A stretch of DNA of 64,000 nt from Anisodus tanguticus (lineage: Eukaryota; Streptophyta; Magnoliopsida; Solanales; Solanaceae), in assembly GCA_034509755.1 (NCBI GenBank), contig CM067541.1, positions 58,043,556 to 58,107,555 on the forward strand, written 5' to 3'. Both the position numbers and the translations under genes were made by a program. This document shows, piece by piece, positions 9,206-21,800 of this stretch. The stretch's first letter is position 1. Each line of letters begins with the position of its first letter. The notes under the pieces were generated by a model, which was not told the DNA's origin, made no database searches, and saw only the letters and a program-made list of their open reading frames with translations.

Positions 9206-12200
9206 TTAGACCTCTGGGCATACAGCAGATTCATTCTGCACGGCGCAATCAGTCTCCAATGCCGGTGTGTTCCCATCTTTGATCTTACTCTTCCCTTTCT
9301 TCTTAGCATGCTTTTTTGCTGAATACCAATCAAATTCATTAGTCCACTACGCCTCTAGAAAAATTTGTACAGTTAAAAGAGAAGGGGAATGAGTACCTTG
9401 TCTCCTTTTAGCTTCAGATTTGGCAAAAAATTCCCTCCATTCATCTGTCAGGACAAAAATAAGCTCCTCCTCTTCATCTTCCAAGTCCTGACCTTCATCT
9501 TGCATCATTCTTCAGATGAAGACACACAAAATTGGTTAAAATCTACAGGATGAAAGAGCCTTAAAATTGACAGCTCTAACACAATGTTAACATCTCAAAC
9601 GCACAGCTTCCCTCTTATACCACAAAGGGATCATGCCAGTGAGGTTCTACGTTCCATTTCACCTACAACGCCTACTTGATTCCCAAAACTTTAATTTCAA
9701 GTCCGGGGTTTTGTATCGTTTTCCTCCGCATTCTATATGCAGTGATTTATTTAAAATCTCTTAAACTTCAAAGATAATTTATATTTATTTCCTGCGAGTT
9801 TATTTGAAGCCAAAATTAGTTATTTCCCGCTTCATGTTTCAATCTAATGTAGCATTACAACAAATAGACAAGATCTGTTAGGGTTTGCCCTGAATTTCCT
9901 ACCTTATTTGAATTTTTACCATAATTGTGCTTTACTTCAAAAAGATTTTCTTTGTGGAAAAAGATTCTACCATATTTATCCTTTTCTTGGAGGAGAAGTT
10001 TTGGACTTCTATAAATAGGAGATCCTTTCTTCTCATAAACAACACAATAGCATCCACAATGTAGTCATTTAGAGACAACTATAGCACAGAAAAGTATCCA
10101 CAATGTAGTCCTCAAACGAAGTCTTGTTTAGGGAGAGATTTTCCCTCAATAGTTTTCATCTTTATTTTATATTAGTTTTTGATATGTAGGCCAGTTGACC
10201 AAATCATATTAATATATTATGACTTCTTTTAGTATAGTTTATGTATCGTCTGATTTATCATCATTCAAGGTTTACAATTATTAGCTTCCACATGATGTCA
10301 TGATTATTTCGATTCCAACAAGTGGTATCATAGTCAGTGGTGCAGTCAATGATTCAATGGGTTGAAGACAGACTTAAGGCGATCGGTTAAAATCAAGCTG
10401 CAACCAATATCACGATAATGAAGATTTTATGCAGCGTACTACATGTGGAGATGAATTTTCAACCATATTTTTAACATACTTGTTGTTGCATCTTTAAAAA
10501 TAAAGCAAAATATTTTTAAATTTTATTTTTAACCATGACAAGCATCAATGATGACGACTATGTGAAGAAGAAGAATCAAGATTAATTTATCAGAAAATTC
10601 AGGCCAAGGGGAGATTTGTTAGGGTTTGACCTGAATTTCCTACCTTATTTGATTTTTTACCATAATTGTATTTTACTTTAAAAATATTTTCTTTGTGGAA
10701 AAGGATTCTACCATATTTATCCTTTTCTTGGAGGAGAAGTTTTGAACTTCTATAAATAGGAGATCCTTTCTTCTCATAAGCAACACAATAGCATCCACAA
10801 TGTAGTCGTTTAGAAAATTTTGTTTAAGGAGAGATTTTTCTCTCCATAGTTTTCATCTTTATTTTATATTAGTTTTTGATATGTAGGCCAATTAGCCAAA
10901 CCATATTAATATATTATGCTGCTTTTAGTATAGTTTATGTATCGTCTGATTTATCATCGTTCAAGGTTTGCAATTATTAGCTTCCGCATGACGCCCTGAT
11001 TATTTCAAATCCCAACAAGATCAACCATTCAACTATCAGCCACTAACAATCGATCCTTCAAAGTTCATTTTTCTTTTTGTGGGAGGAGGGGGGAGGGAAG
11101 GGGAAGAGGTGAGGCCAAAACCAACCTTCATCCCCTTTCCAAGAATAAACTAAAAGACAAGGAAAGTTGGATCAATTCCTTCAAAGAAATCACTATTTTC
11201 CGTGCAGCTATTTTATTGACATCCAAATTCAGCCCCAATCAACTCAATGTTACCACTGCACATGTCCAGTTCTGTAACTGAGAGAACTTCTGAAAATGTG
11301 CAATGGATTTCAAATGTTCTATTAAGGCATTCAGTAAGAATTAGGTTCGCTTGGAGATGGCTGCATTCAGTAAGAAGAAGAATTTCACGGGTGATAGAGC
11401 AAAGAGGGGCTGAGCTACAAAAAAATGTGCTCTAGGAGTGGAAAAGGACAGATGGGAAAACTGGTCGGGACAAGGATAAAAGGAATGGAGAGGAGCCAAT
11501 AGGGAAGGACAAGGAGGAGAGAGGTGAAGGCGGAGATGACTGGCATTAGCTCTCGAGGGAAAAAAATACAAAACAGTGAACCACTGGAAGCTAACATCCT
11601 GCACCTTGAGTGGCTGAGGTGCTTTCTCAATGGGCAAGCAAACATAAGCTACTGACAATATTAGCAAGCAGAGTTCTTTTTCTTTTCTTTTCTTTTTTCT
11701 AACTTATCAAAAACTAAAACTAAAAAGCTCGAGGATGCAGTGAGCATATCCAGATTATAATATTCACAGAGAATGAATAATTATATTAGATGATAAAATA
11801 CACACATCGGGTTTCAGATTCTTCATTCAAAAGGATAGAACATCCCAACTTCTAACCTCTAAACAACGTCAGATATTCAGTACTACTCATGTTTAAACTT
11901 GTGTTATACATAAAATTATTATCAACAAATACAAATGGCATTTTCATATAATCACAAAATCAGAGTACAATATGTGTAGCAATTACTGTACTACTTTACA
12001 AGCACTAATAGAAAACACGTATCACAACTAATTTCATTCTGTGCGGAAAATTCAATTTTCAAATTAACACCACTTTCAAATAAAGCACAAGGAACTAGTA
12101 TTAATTCATCATTGAAGAAAAAAAATTTGGTACCTTGATTCGGTAAAATTGTCATTAGGCTCAGAAAGCTGAATATTCAAATTGTTCTGCAATAAAGCAG

Positions 12201-12393
12201 GTGCAGTGTGTTGAGGGTTTTGCGGCAATGGAAAAGCAGGTACATGATTGTTGCGCTGCAACATGTAGCTGTGAAGTGGACAATTATGTAATATTTGAAA
12301 ATGTTGATGATTATGATGATGGTGATGGTGATGGTGATGGTGATGGTGATGGTGACTCCATGGCTTGGCACCGACTGAAGGATTTTTCTCCAT
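9206..12393 (-). CDS. Small uncharacterised plant protein with poly-His tract and acidic/basic C-terminus
   Basis: I assembled three minus-strand exons: 12393-12134, 9509-9397 and 9318-9206. All junctions are GT-AG, phases match, and they give 161 residues. Exon 1 begins MEKNPSVGAKPWS and then has 14 consecutive His (about residues 14-27) followed by NHQH, then a Pro/Gln/Asn-rich low-complexity stretch. Exon 2 is acidic (DLEDEEEEL) and passes into a LTDEWREFFAKSEAKRRQ block, the most conserved-looking part. Exon 3 is Lys-rich (KKHAKKKGKSKIK), which suggests a nuclear localisation signal. I do not recognise the function, and the nuclear location is inference. The poly-His tract is encoded by a hexanucleotide microsatellite, so its length may vary between individuals. 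Intron 1 (about 2.6 kb) contains a TRIM-like element. Confidence 0.75.
9876..11017 (+). mobile_element. TRIM-like miniature LTR retrotransposon, complete with target duplication
   Basis: Two direct repeats, 9876-10320 (445 bp) and 10617-11017 (401 bp), both begin tgttagggtttg and end caaca. They flank a 296-bp interior. The interior starts with ag-TGGTATCATAGTCAG, a primer binding site resembling the initiator tRNA-Met complement. It ends with a purine tract (ccaaggggagatt) next to the right LTR. The 5-bp target duplication agatc is perfect (9871-9875 and 11018-11022). The left LTR is longer because an internal segment including catccacaatgtagtc is duplicated. With no coding capacity it must have been mobilised by another element. 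It lies in intron 1 of the poly-His gene, in the opposite orientation. Confidence 0.9.
12304..12357. repeat. (GGTGAT)n microsatellite within coding exon
   Basis: On the plus strand gatgatggtgatggtgatgg-type repeats run through this stretch. On the minus strand they read as alternating CAC/CAT codons and encode the poly-His tract. Confidence 0.9.
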
Positions 12394-14490
12394 TGATGGC
12401 TTGGAACTGTACTGAATGTACTGTTTCCTTCTTATTTCGGGTCAGGGTATTGGGCTGTGGGTGTATATTGGTAGCTGGGCTACACAACAAAGCCCAACTT
12501 TTCGGATCAGACTGGACTTGTCATTCAGTCACTCAGCCCACATGAGAATTGTACTGCACTATCCATTGGATCATTTGCAATTTTGTCTCTATTTTGTGTT
12601 GGTTTTAATTTTGCATCCTCAAAGACAAATAACTTTTTTGCATCATAATATCCCACAAGTTATACCATGTCCTAAAGAAACTTATGTCCTGCTAGGCATA
12701 AGTTCGATTTTGAAGGGCAAAAACTAAAGATCAGCCCAATTGAAGGGAAAACCGTTCAATTTCTTCATTGCACTGCACCATCCACTATATTCCCGTCCTT
12801 CCAATTTATGTGATATAATTTGACTCGTCATACAATCCAAGTAAATATTGAATATCTTGTGTTGCTAGTGAAGGGTAGTACGGGTTGATTTTAATATCAT
12901 GATGTTTATAGTTCACACTAATATAATATTTGAGTTGTGCTTTGTCTATACGATTGATTGTGTCTTTTGTTACTAGTTTAAAAAACAAACAGTAGTTGGT
13001 GTTATGTAGTCTAATTATGTTTGGTCTTATAAACTAACCGATTGACTAAAGTAACTAAAACCAAACCAATATCGTATGTTGATGGGAGAGAATCATGTTA
13101 TAGTGACATTTTCAAATTTCACCAAATCCCACTGAATGTTGGAATTTTATACTGTGTATTTTAGAAAAAAGGGTTAAAATTTATCCTTCGTTAAATCTTT
13201 ATACAAAATTAAGAAACTTTGTCATCCATTAGTTTTTAGTTTAAACACCCTTGCCGTAGGTCCAATCTATGAGTAAGTTTAATCACTACTAAAAAATTTA
13301 GAGGTATATACAAATATTTCTCTCGGAAAATTTAAACTCGTGAAATTCACTCATTAAATATTGGAGTTTTGTTAATCGGGAGGACAAATATAATTTACTA
13401 ACGAAAAGAATATTAATGGATCAAAAGATAATTTAAGAATATTCAGTTTGAAATTTTCCTTTATATTTTCCCTATTTATAGCGAGCTTATGCTTTGAGAA
13501 ATTCCAAGTCTGGTCCCATGCAGTTGAAATTGAATGGTTGCGTTAGAAATTTTCCAAGTTAAAGCAAAAGGCAAAATGATGAGTTAGTTAGTGCCTTAGT
13601 GGTCACTGGCTAGTGGCATCTCAATTTTCCCCACCCACTTTCATAGGAGTAGATAACAAAGGGACCTACCAGTGCCAAATTCAACACTGACCAGTGCACC
13701 ACCAATCGCCGACTCGGCCCACCAAATCCTCGAAAAATCGCGCTTAAATTTTTTTATCTTACTTTAATTTAACACGAAATTTTAAAAATAAAATAAAATT
13801 TTAAAAAATATAATTTAAAATAATTTAAAATAAATTATAGATATTTATGTGATTATCTCATAAACAAAACTTTAGACCCTCGTGGAGTAGCTGAGCTACC
13901 ATAGCCATAGGATGAATATTGGAATGCTCATCTTGCGGGCTGCGGCTAAGATGCGACGGCGCATGGAAATAGACCCTTGATTTTATTATTCTTTTGGGTC
14001 TACCAACCAACTTATAAGTTATAACTAGGGCATGTGGAAAAATATAAGTTTGAATTGAAGTAAAAAATTGAAGCAATAAATGGGGTAGCACATGATTGTG
14101 AATATTATTTTGTAGAGGGGCTACCTCAATTAATCGATTAGGTATTTTGTTCAACTTATAAACACGAAAGTTGTCAACATAATTTTGTTCATCAAGATTG
14201 TAGTAGATAGACTCACACAAAACTGAAATTTGACGTGAAATTCTCAGATTTTCATTACGACATTCACTCAAGACTGCCACATGATGGCAATATTGTAAAA
14301 AAATTCGAATACAAACTTAAAGAGATCTTTAAAATTCTAGATGACATAATTCATGCATATAAGTTTATAGGAGTACATATTATAAAATGGTAAATAGTTA
14401 CCTACCTCGGGTGTTTACACCAAATTAATAGTTTCAATTCAATATAATGGTTAAGTTTACACGTGAGTGACAATATTGTAGCTATAAAAT
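12394..14490. other. Intergenic region, AT-rich
   Basis: This holds the promoter of the poly-His gene (at its left edge, minus strand) and otherwise no supported gene. A half MITE-like end (ccgtccttccaatttatgtga) occurs near 12793. A 140-codon open reading on the minus strand at 14280-13858 has no recognisable domain. I regard it as possible chance or repeat-derived sequence. Confidence 0.45.
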
Positions 14491-14495
14491 GAATA

Positions 14496-14711
14496 TTCCT
14501 TCCATCTCAATTTATATGAGGGTTGATCAGTTTTATAAATTAAATAACTTTTTCTTTGACTCAATTTCAAATATTGATTTTTTGAGTATTTTATTATAAA
14601 ATTTACATATTTGAAAACTATATAAAAAATATTATAAATCTGCATAATTAATAATTCACAATATATGAAAAGAGTTCAAGAAAACTCTCATATAAATTGA
14701 GACAGATGGAG
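14496..14711. mobile_element. Stowaway-like MITE
   Basis: Inverted ends match imperfectly: ttccttccatctcaatttat at the left and ataaattgagacagatggag at the right. TA dinucleotides flank at 14494-14495 and 14712-14713. The interior is AT-rich and non-coding, about 216 bp. Confidence 0.75.
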
Positions 14712-14901
14712 TACTAAGTTTTTTTTTTCATTTCTGTTGTTTAAAGCTGTAAACAAGACGATTGACCCAATTAAAGCAAGTTTTTGTTAGTATTTCTTTT
14801 TAACTATTCATGGCTAAAATTAGTGACGAAATTAATTTATTTTACTAAGGAAATGAAAATATAAAAAGTAATCTAATATATATTTCCTCCTAAAATAGTG
14901 T

Positions 14902-15131
14902 TTTCTCCGTTCCATAATAAGTGGTGTTGTAGGATTTCAAGAAGAAATTGATCTTATTCTTCCAAAATTACATTTGTTTATATAATCAAAAATTATTAAA
15001 TAACTTTTCTTTTCTAGATATTTAATTAAGAGTAAAATAGTAAAAACATTCATTATTTTTTTTAGAAGTGAACAATTTCTTAAGAAGTGTGTATAAACTG
15101 AAAGAACATTTATTATGAGATGGAAGGAATA
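14902..15131. mobile_element. Probable MITE
   Basis: The left end reads ctccgttccataataagtg and the right end catttattatgagatggaag, which are imperfect inverted repeats. The interior is AT-rich. The target duplication is not clear, so the boundaries are approximate. Confidence 0.45.
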
Positions 15132-15812
15132 TAACCCCCATCAATTTTTTTTATTCTCAAATAAAAAATTAAATAATCAACCAACTAAATTATTAAATTC
15201 TTAGTAATTCCATCAATTTAGATTCGCATCTCGTACATTAATCGCTCCCTAGTTGTTATCAAGTAGACCGACTCAGATCTTGATCTTGACTAGCCCCCCA
15301 AACAAAAGTAAGCCTTCCACACATTCCAATATATCAACTGCAACCTTACGTTGTTCTTTTTCAATAGTATTTTTTTTTGTCTTACCTATTTTTTTTTATA
15401 TTCAGTTTTATCATTTATTTCGAATTATTTTTGGATATAGTAATCTCGATCTATTAACATTATTCCCTGTAAATCACGTATGTGCCTAATGACCTGTCTA
15501 CAAGATATGTCCAAAAGAACCTCCTTTGCTATCTAATATGCCGGGCTTACCTATTTTTTAAAATGCCGCAAAGTTCTTGTAGTAATGTACATACATCTCC
15601 TCCCTAGATCCCTATAGTATATGTTCATCAATAACAGCCGTACAATTCCCATACCTTCAATTGATTTTTGGTCAAATTGTCCTCATTTGGAGTCTCAAAT
15701 TTGGAATCTTTGGCTAAACATCTTTCTTGATATTTTCCCTTTTTTTGTTAATTCATTTTTTCATCACCTCTGATTCAGGAGATCTGTTATATTATTTGGT
15801 TCTATCTGTTCA

Positions 15813-18800
15813 ATGGGTGCATTAGATGAGGGGCACTATCATGAAGAGATAGAGAATGAAGTGAATCTTGAACTTGGCTTTGAGGGTCAGCCTGAAACTT
15901 TAGCCATTGAGGATGCTGTAAGAGTGCTCTTGCAGAGTTTGGGTGAAGATATCAATAGGGAAGGCATCAAGAAAACACCTTTTCGTGTTGCTAAAGCTCT
16001 TCGTGAAGGAACAAGAGGTGAATCTTTTATATCCTTTTGAATGTTAAAGTAGTGATTTTTATTTGTTCTGCATCAATGGATCTGTTATCTTTTATCTACA
16101 TGAGATCTGGAGGAAGTGGAGCATGTGCATCAAGCTTTTGGATTTGTATCTTTAAAGTATTATTAGTAAGAACTACTGAAATAGTATGAATGCATTTAGT
16201 AAGTGTTCAACATTTTGTCTCATGTTGTTAGTTTCTATGTTGCACTTATTGGAAAATGCCCAAAGATACAATTTTTAGCTGAAGGTTAAGCAGGTTTAGC
16301 AACAAATAGTGCTCTAGTTTCAGGGGTTTCGCAATCATGAGCACTCTGTCCCTCTATGTATAAAAGGAAACAGAAGGGGTAGGGTGGTGGAATTAGCTAA
16401 ACCAGATAAACAAGTTCTGACATTTTCTAAAAGTAGCTATTTAAGTCAAATGACATATTTTATACCATTAGATACATCATAAAAGTTATACAGATGGACA
16501 CTAGATGAATTAAGTTTTAAAGGTGCTTGCAGGTCTGGTTTTCTTTATTGCACCAAATAATTATTTCTGTTTTGTAACTAGAATATAGCCATTCGGAAAA
16601 AGTGATGATTGCCTCAAACTTCAAAATGAAAAGGATTTCAGGTTAGGGGTGGTGGTTCCCAACCTGTCAAAACATCTCAAGTTTCTTTCCCTCCTGGTCG
16701 TCCAAAAATGTTGCCTTGGATGGTCTGCCATATCTTCTTGATTGATGGACTTTCCAGCTTTGCATTTAGTGAAGCATGAGTCGACAAACCTTCCAGGAAA
16801 AAAATTGTCTTTGAATGCCAGACATGAGCTTTCTCTATTTCATATTTTCTAGATGGATTCAGCCTGCACTTATTGATGTTTCCAAAAAATGGCTCAATTT
16901 TCCAGCGTAGAGGTTATTTTTGGTCATTCTGGTGTGTCCAACAAGGTTAAATGAAAGCCTCTCATTAGACTAATTGAATTATTTCATTTTCTCTAACCAT
17001 TTTTGTTAACAAGTGTTTGGTATGAAGCTATTGGAAGTGAGCCTATATATAGTTGAGGACAGGGGAAGTCATGAATGCTGAAAGCAGCTTTGGACATCCA
17101 TGAAATGCTAGTTCCTCGAGTAGTGACATCCATGTATTTGATTTGGAAATCATCCTTGTATCACAGTTAAATGAAACTGGTGTGTGTATGTCTCTTCAAT
17201 ACATGTGTGAGGAAGTAAACATGAAAGATAAAACTTTTCCATCATAAAAAAAAAAGAAAGATAAAACTTTTCCATCTTGCACATGGAACCCATGCATTAC
17301 TAACTTATTGGAATTGAAAAGTTGATATTTTAATGTGGGAACAGGGCATAAGCTAAAGTATGATATCATGTGTGTTAGAATAGGAATATGATTTCATATA
17401 TAGTATCCTACTAGAAAAATGATTGTAATGTAATGTCTATAAATAGGGCTCAATGTAATCATGTAGATACAACAATTCAATAATAATATATTTTCTCCCA
17501 TATTTTCTCACATGGTATTAGATCAATTGTGAGAAAAATATCGTTGAGCATCATTCCGACGACATTCAGGAGAAAATATATTATTATTTATAGACACTAC
17601 ATTACAATCTTTTTCCTAGTAGTATACTATATATGAAATTCTATTCCTATTCTAACACTCCCCCTCAAGCTGGTGCATACAAGTCATATGTACCGAACTT
17701 GTTACATATGTGATTAATACGAGGACGACTGAGTGATTTGGTAAAAATATCGGCAATCTGATCACTCGACTTTACAAATTTAGTAACAATATCTCCGGAG
17801 AATATCTTTTCCCCGACAAAGTGACAATCAATCTCAATGTGCTTAGTCCTCTCATGAAATACCGAATTTGATGCGATATAAAGGGCCGCTTTATTATCAC
17901 ACACAAGTTCTATTTGACTGATTTCTCCAAATTTTAGTTCTCTAAGCAACTGCTTAATCCAAACTAGCTCACAAGTTGCTACAACTATTGCTCGATATTC
18001 TGATTCAGCACTAGATCGAGCAATGACACTTTGTTTCTTACTCGTCCAGGACACCAAATTACCTCCTATTAACACACAATATCCGGATGTAGAACGTCTA
18101 TCAGAGGGTGATCTTGCATAATCAACGTCTGTATATTCAACGATATGCTCATGTCCACTCGTAACACTAATCCACATTATACCCTTTTAAGTTATCATCG
18201 TCTATCATCATCCCATTATGCCTTTGTATTATCATTGTCCTCTATCCGCATTTCTAAGTCTACAGGTGAAGCCCTTTCTCATCCCGGATGGCGACATGCT
18301 ATGATTGACGAGATGTCTGCTTTACACACGAGTGGTACTTGAGAGTTTGTTCCTCTCCCTTAAAGAAAATCTATTGTTGGTTGGCGTTGGGTTTATGTAG
18401 TCAAAGTTGGTCCGGATGGCCAAGTTGATCGGCTTAAGGCTCGCCTTGTTGCGAAGGGGTATACACATATATATAGGCTTGATTACAGTGATATTTTCTC
18501 TCCCGTAGCTAAAATAGCATCTGGTTGTCTTTTTCTATCCATTGATGTTGTCCGCCATTGACCTCTTTATCAGTTGGACATTAAGAATGATTTTCTCCAT
18601 GGTGATTTGAGGAGGAAGTTTATATGGAGCAACCACCCAATTTTATTGCTCAGGGGGAGTCTAATCGGGTGTGTCGATTGCGTTGGTCACTTTATGGTCT
18701 GAAAGAGTCTCCTCGAGCCTGGTTTGGTAAATTCAGGACAAAAATTCAGGAGTTTGGTATGACTCGCAATGAAGCAGATCATTCTGTGTTTTATCGACAT

Positions 18801-21800
18801 TCTGCTCCAGATGTGAGTATTTATTTGGTGGTTTATGTTGACGATATAGTTATAACTGGCAATGATCAAGATGGTATCACTAATTTAAAGCAACATCTCT
18901 TTCAACATTTCTAAACTAAGGATCTCAGCGGACTGAAGTATTTTCTAGGTATTGAGGTTGTCCAATCCACGTCAGGTATTGTTTTTTCGCAATGCAAGTA
19001 TGCCTTAGACATTCTTGAGGAGGCAGGAATGATGAGATGTAAATCCATTGACACTCCTATGGATCCGAATGCTAAATTCTTGTCAGGACAGGGGGAGCCA
19101 CTTAGTGATCTTGGAAGATATAGGCGGTTGATTGGTAAGTTGAATTATCTCACAGTGACTAGACCTAACATTTCGTTTCATGTGAGTGTTGTAAGTCAGT
19201 TTATGGATTCTCCCTGTGATAGTCATTGGAATGCAGATATCCACATTCTGGGATATATTAAGTCAGCCTCAGGTAAATGATTGCTTTTCGAAGATATGGG
19301 TTTAGCTTATCCAACTCATTTTGCTTTTGTTTGGATCCCATTGACTAAAGTAATTGCGGGAAGAGACGGTGAGTAATTAATATCCGACAAAAGTGATTTA
19401 TCACCAGAAATATGATCAAAAGCGCCAGAGTCTACAACCCATGATCCAACAGTATTAGATTGTGCGACTGAGGCTGCTTGTGGAGATGTATGTTTACTTG
19501 CTCGATATTGAAGATACTTATTATATTCTTCTTCGGATAAATAATCCCGTTGGTTACCTTTAGTGGCAGTCTGAGCAATATGAATATTCTTGGGTGGTCG
19601 ACCATGCAGAGAATATCATACTTCACGAGTATGTCCATACATATTACAATAACTACACTTAGGTCGAGATCGACATACTTCACGAGTGTGTTCAAGCCTT
19701 TTACAATAACTACACTTAGGTCTAGATCTCCTTATTAAAGGTTGCGAATTAATTATAGGACTTGAATTTTCAATTCTCGTGCTTTTGGAATTAAAAACAT
19801 CAAATCCGAGAGACATTATTCAAAACTTTAAGAAATCTAAAGAGGCTGATAATGCTCAGAAATCGTGATCCGAAGCTGCAGAAAACAGTCACAGGAATCT
19901 GATCGGAAAACTCGCCGGAAAAGTAAAAAAAAAGACCGGATCTTGAAGAAAATTATATGAGTACCTTCATTATCGAGCAAGTAAACAGACATCTCCACAA
20001 GCAGCCTAAGTCGCACAATCTAATTACGTCGGTTCGTAGGTTGTAGACTCTGGCACTTTTGATCATATTTCTGGTGATAAATCACTTTTGTCGGATATTA
20101 CTTATTCACCGTCTCTTCCCGCAATTATTTTAGCCAATGGGATCCAAGCAAAAGGAGTTGGACCAGCTAAACTCATATCTTCGAAAAGCAGTCCTTTACA
20201 TGGGGGTGACTTAATATATTGCGGATAACTGCATCCCAATGACTATCACGAGGAGAATCCATAAATTGACTTACAACACTCATAGGAAACGAAATGTCAG
20301 GTCTAGTCACTGTGAGATAATTCAACTTACCAATCAACCGCGTATATCTTCCATTATCACTAAGTGACTCCCCATGTCCTGGAAAGAGTTTAGCATTATC
20401 ACCGGAATAAAAAAATCAGCGTGAACAGTACTGCGTAAACAGTGTTGCATGAATAGTGTTTTTTCCACCGTGAATAGTTATCGGATTTCAATTGTCGGAA
20501 TTAGGGTTCCGGTGATTCCAAGCTATTTTCGGCCATTCTTTTAAGAATTGTTTTTACTGTCAGCATCGCGCATAGATTCCGAACTAACCCATACCACTTT
20601 CTTTGAGGTTCGACAACTTTTCCGGCATAGTTTCTCGTCCTGTAGGGTCGTGACATCATTCCGACCATATCTACAAAATACCATCACAATCCACGTGCCT
20701 CAATTCCGGCGATTGTTTTACGCCCCCTAGGGTCGTGACATCATTCTGATCCTACCCACAAAATACCATCACAGTCCGTGCCTCAATTCCGGCGACTGTT
20801 TTGCATCCTTCTCTTCCAGAGTATTAGTGTGCAATATTCTAGCGAAGATTCGAAGAAAAAAAAAATCACCACCGCACATAATTTTTTCGGTGGCTACAAG
20901 TGTCACATCTCTATTCAGTGATATTGTGCATAATCAACACCACTACAACATAGATCTGGTTCAAGCTAGTTATAAATATCTGAAAGTTCTCTACAATCTT
21001 CAATGTGGTTTTTTTGCATTCAAGAAAAGCATCTCTAGGAACAGCATTTCTTCAAATGCAATTAGGAATTTCTGTTTAAAGAAACATTTTTTCTCATCCC
21101 TTGCTCTTTTCTGCACTTCATGTTTAAATGCTAGGTTGCTGGTTAGTGCTGGATTTCTGTTCTAGTTTGGAACAGTTTGTCTCATAATTTTTTTGTGCCT
21201 CATGTTTGCTTCCTGAGGGGACTTGCAGAGCTTTCTTTAGTGAATTTTTTTCTAACACCAAGAACATGATGACATCGTAATGAAGCGTTGCAAGTCATTA
21301 GTAGCTTCTATCTTATGCTAGTCAACTGTGGAACTCAACATGCTTTATGGTGTATGTGAAATCCACATCTTCTAATAGCACGAAACATGTTGATATTTTC
21401 AGTTGTACCTGGGTTGGTGGATTGATGTTTTAGACTACTGTTTGACTCTAGTCTTTCATATTTTATGTTGTATGAAGGTTACAAACAAAAAGTGAATGAT
21501 ATCGTTCATGGCGCCTTATTCCCTGAAGCTGGATTGGAAGGTGGAAGTGGTCAGGCTGGAGGAGTTGGTGGGCTCGTGATTGTTCGAGATCTTGATCTCT
21601 TTTCATACTGTGAGTCTTGCTTGCTTCCGTTCCAGGTTAAGTGTCATGTAGGTTATGTTCCATCCGGGAAAAGGGTTGTAGGACTAAGCAAGCTCTCTCG
21701 GGTTGCTGATATTTTTGCGAAACGGCTCCAAAGTCCACAGCGCCTTGCTGATGAAGTTTGCACTGCTTTGCATCATGGAATCAAGCCGACTGGTGTAGCT

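Larger units (their letters stand above)
17373..20820. mobile_element. Scrambled Ty1/copia element with inverted segments inside the GCHI intron
   Basis: Pieces of a copia element lie in alternating orientation. They are a 140-bp LTR (+, 17373-17512) followed by a tRNA-Met-like primer site (tggtattagatc), a second internally deleted LTR in reverse (17657-17571), RNase H (-, 18177-17665), reverse transcriptase (+, about 18165-19290), gag zinc knuckles and protease (-, 19816 to about 19300), protease again (+, about 20035-20190), reverse transcriptase again (-, about 20400-20200), and leader-like sequence to about 20820. Orientation flips at about 17570, 18165, 19295 and 20195. Such an arrangement cannot arise from simple insertion. 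Every reading is broken by stops. Confidence 0.85.

Noticed and set aside
13858..14280. 140-codon open reading on the minus strand
   Set aside because: No recognisable domain, and the AT-rich spacer has no supporting neighbouring exons. Without RNA data I do not call it a gene.
20827..21165. 112-codon open reading in the GCHI intron
   Set aside because: Phe/Ser-rich composition with no domain, and it lies inside a spliced-out intron.
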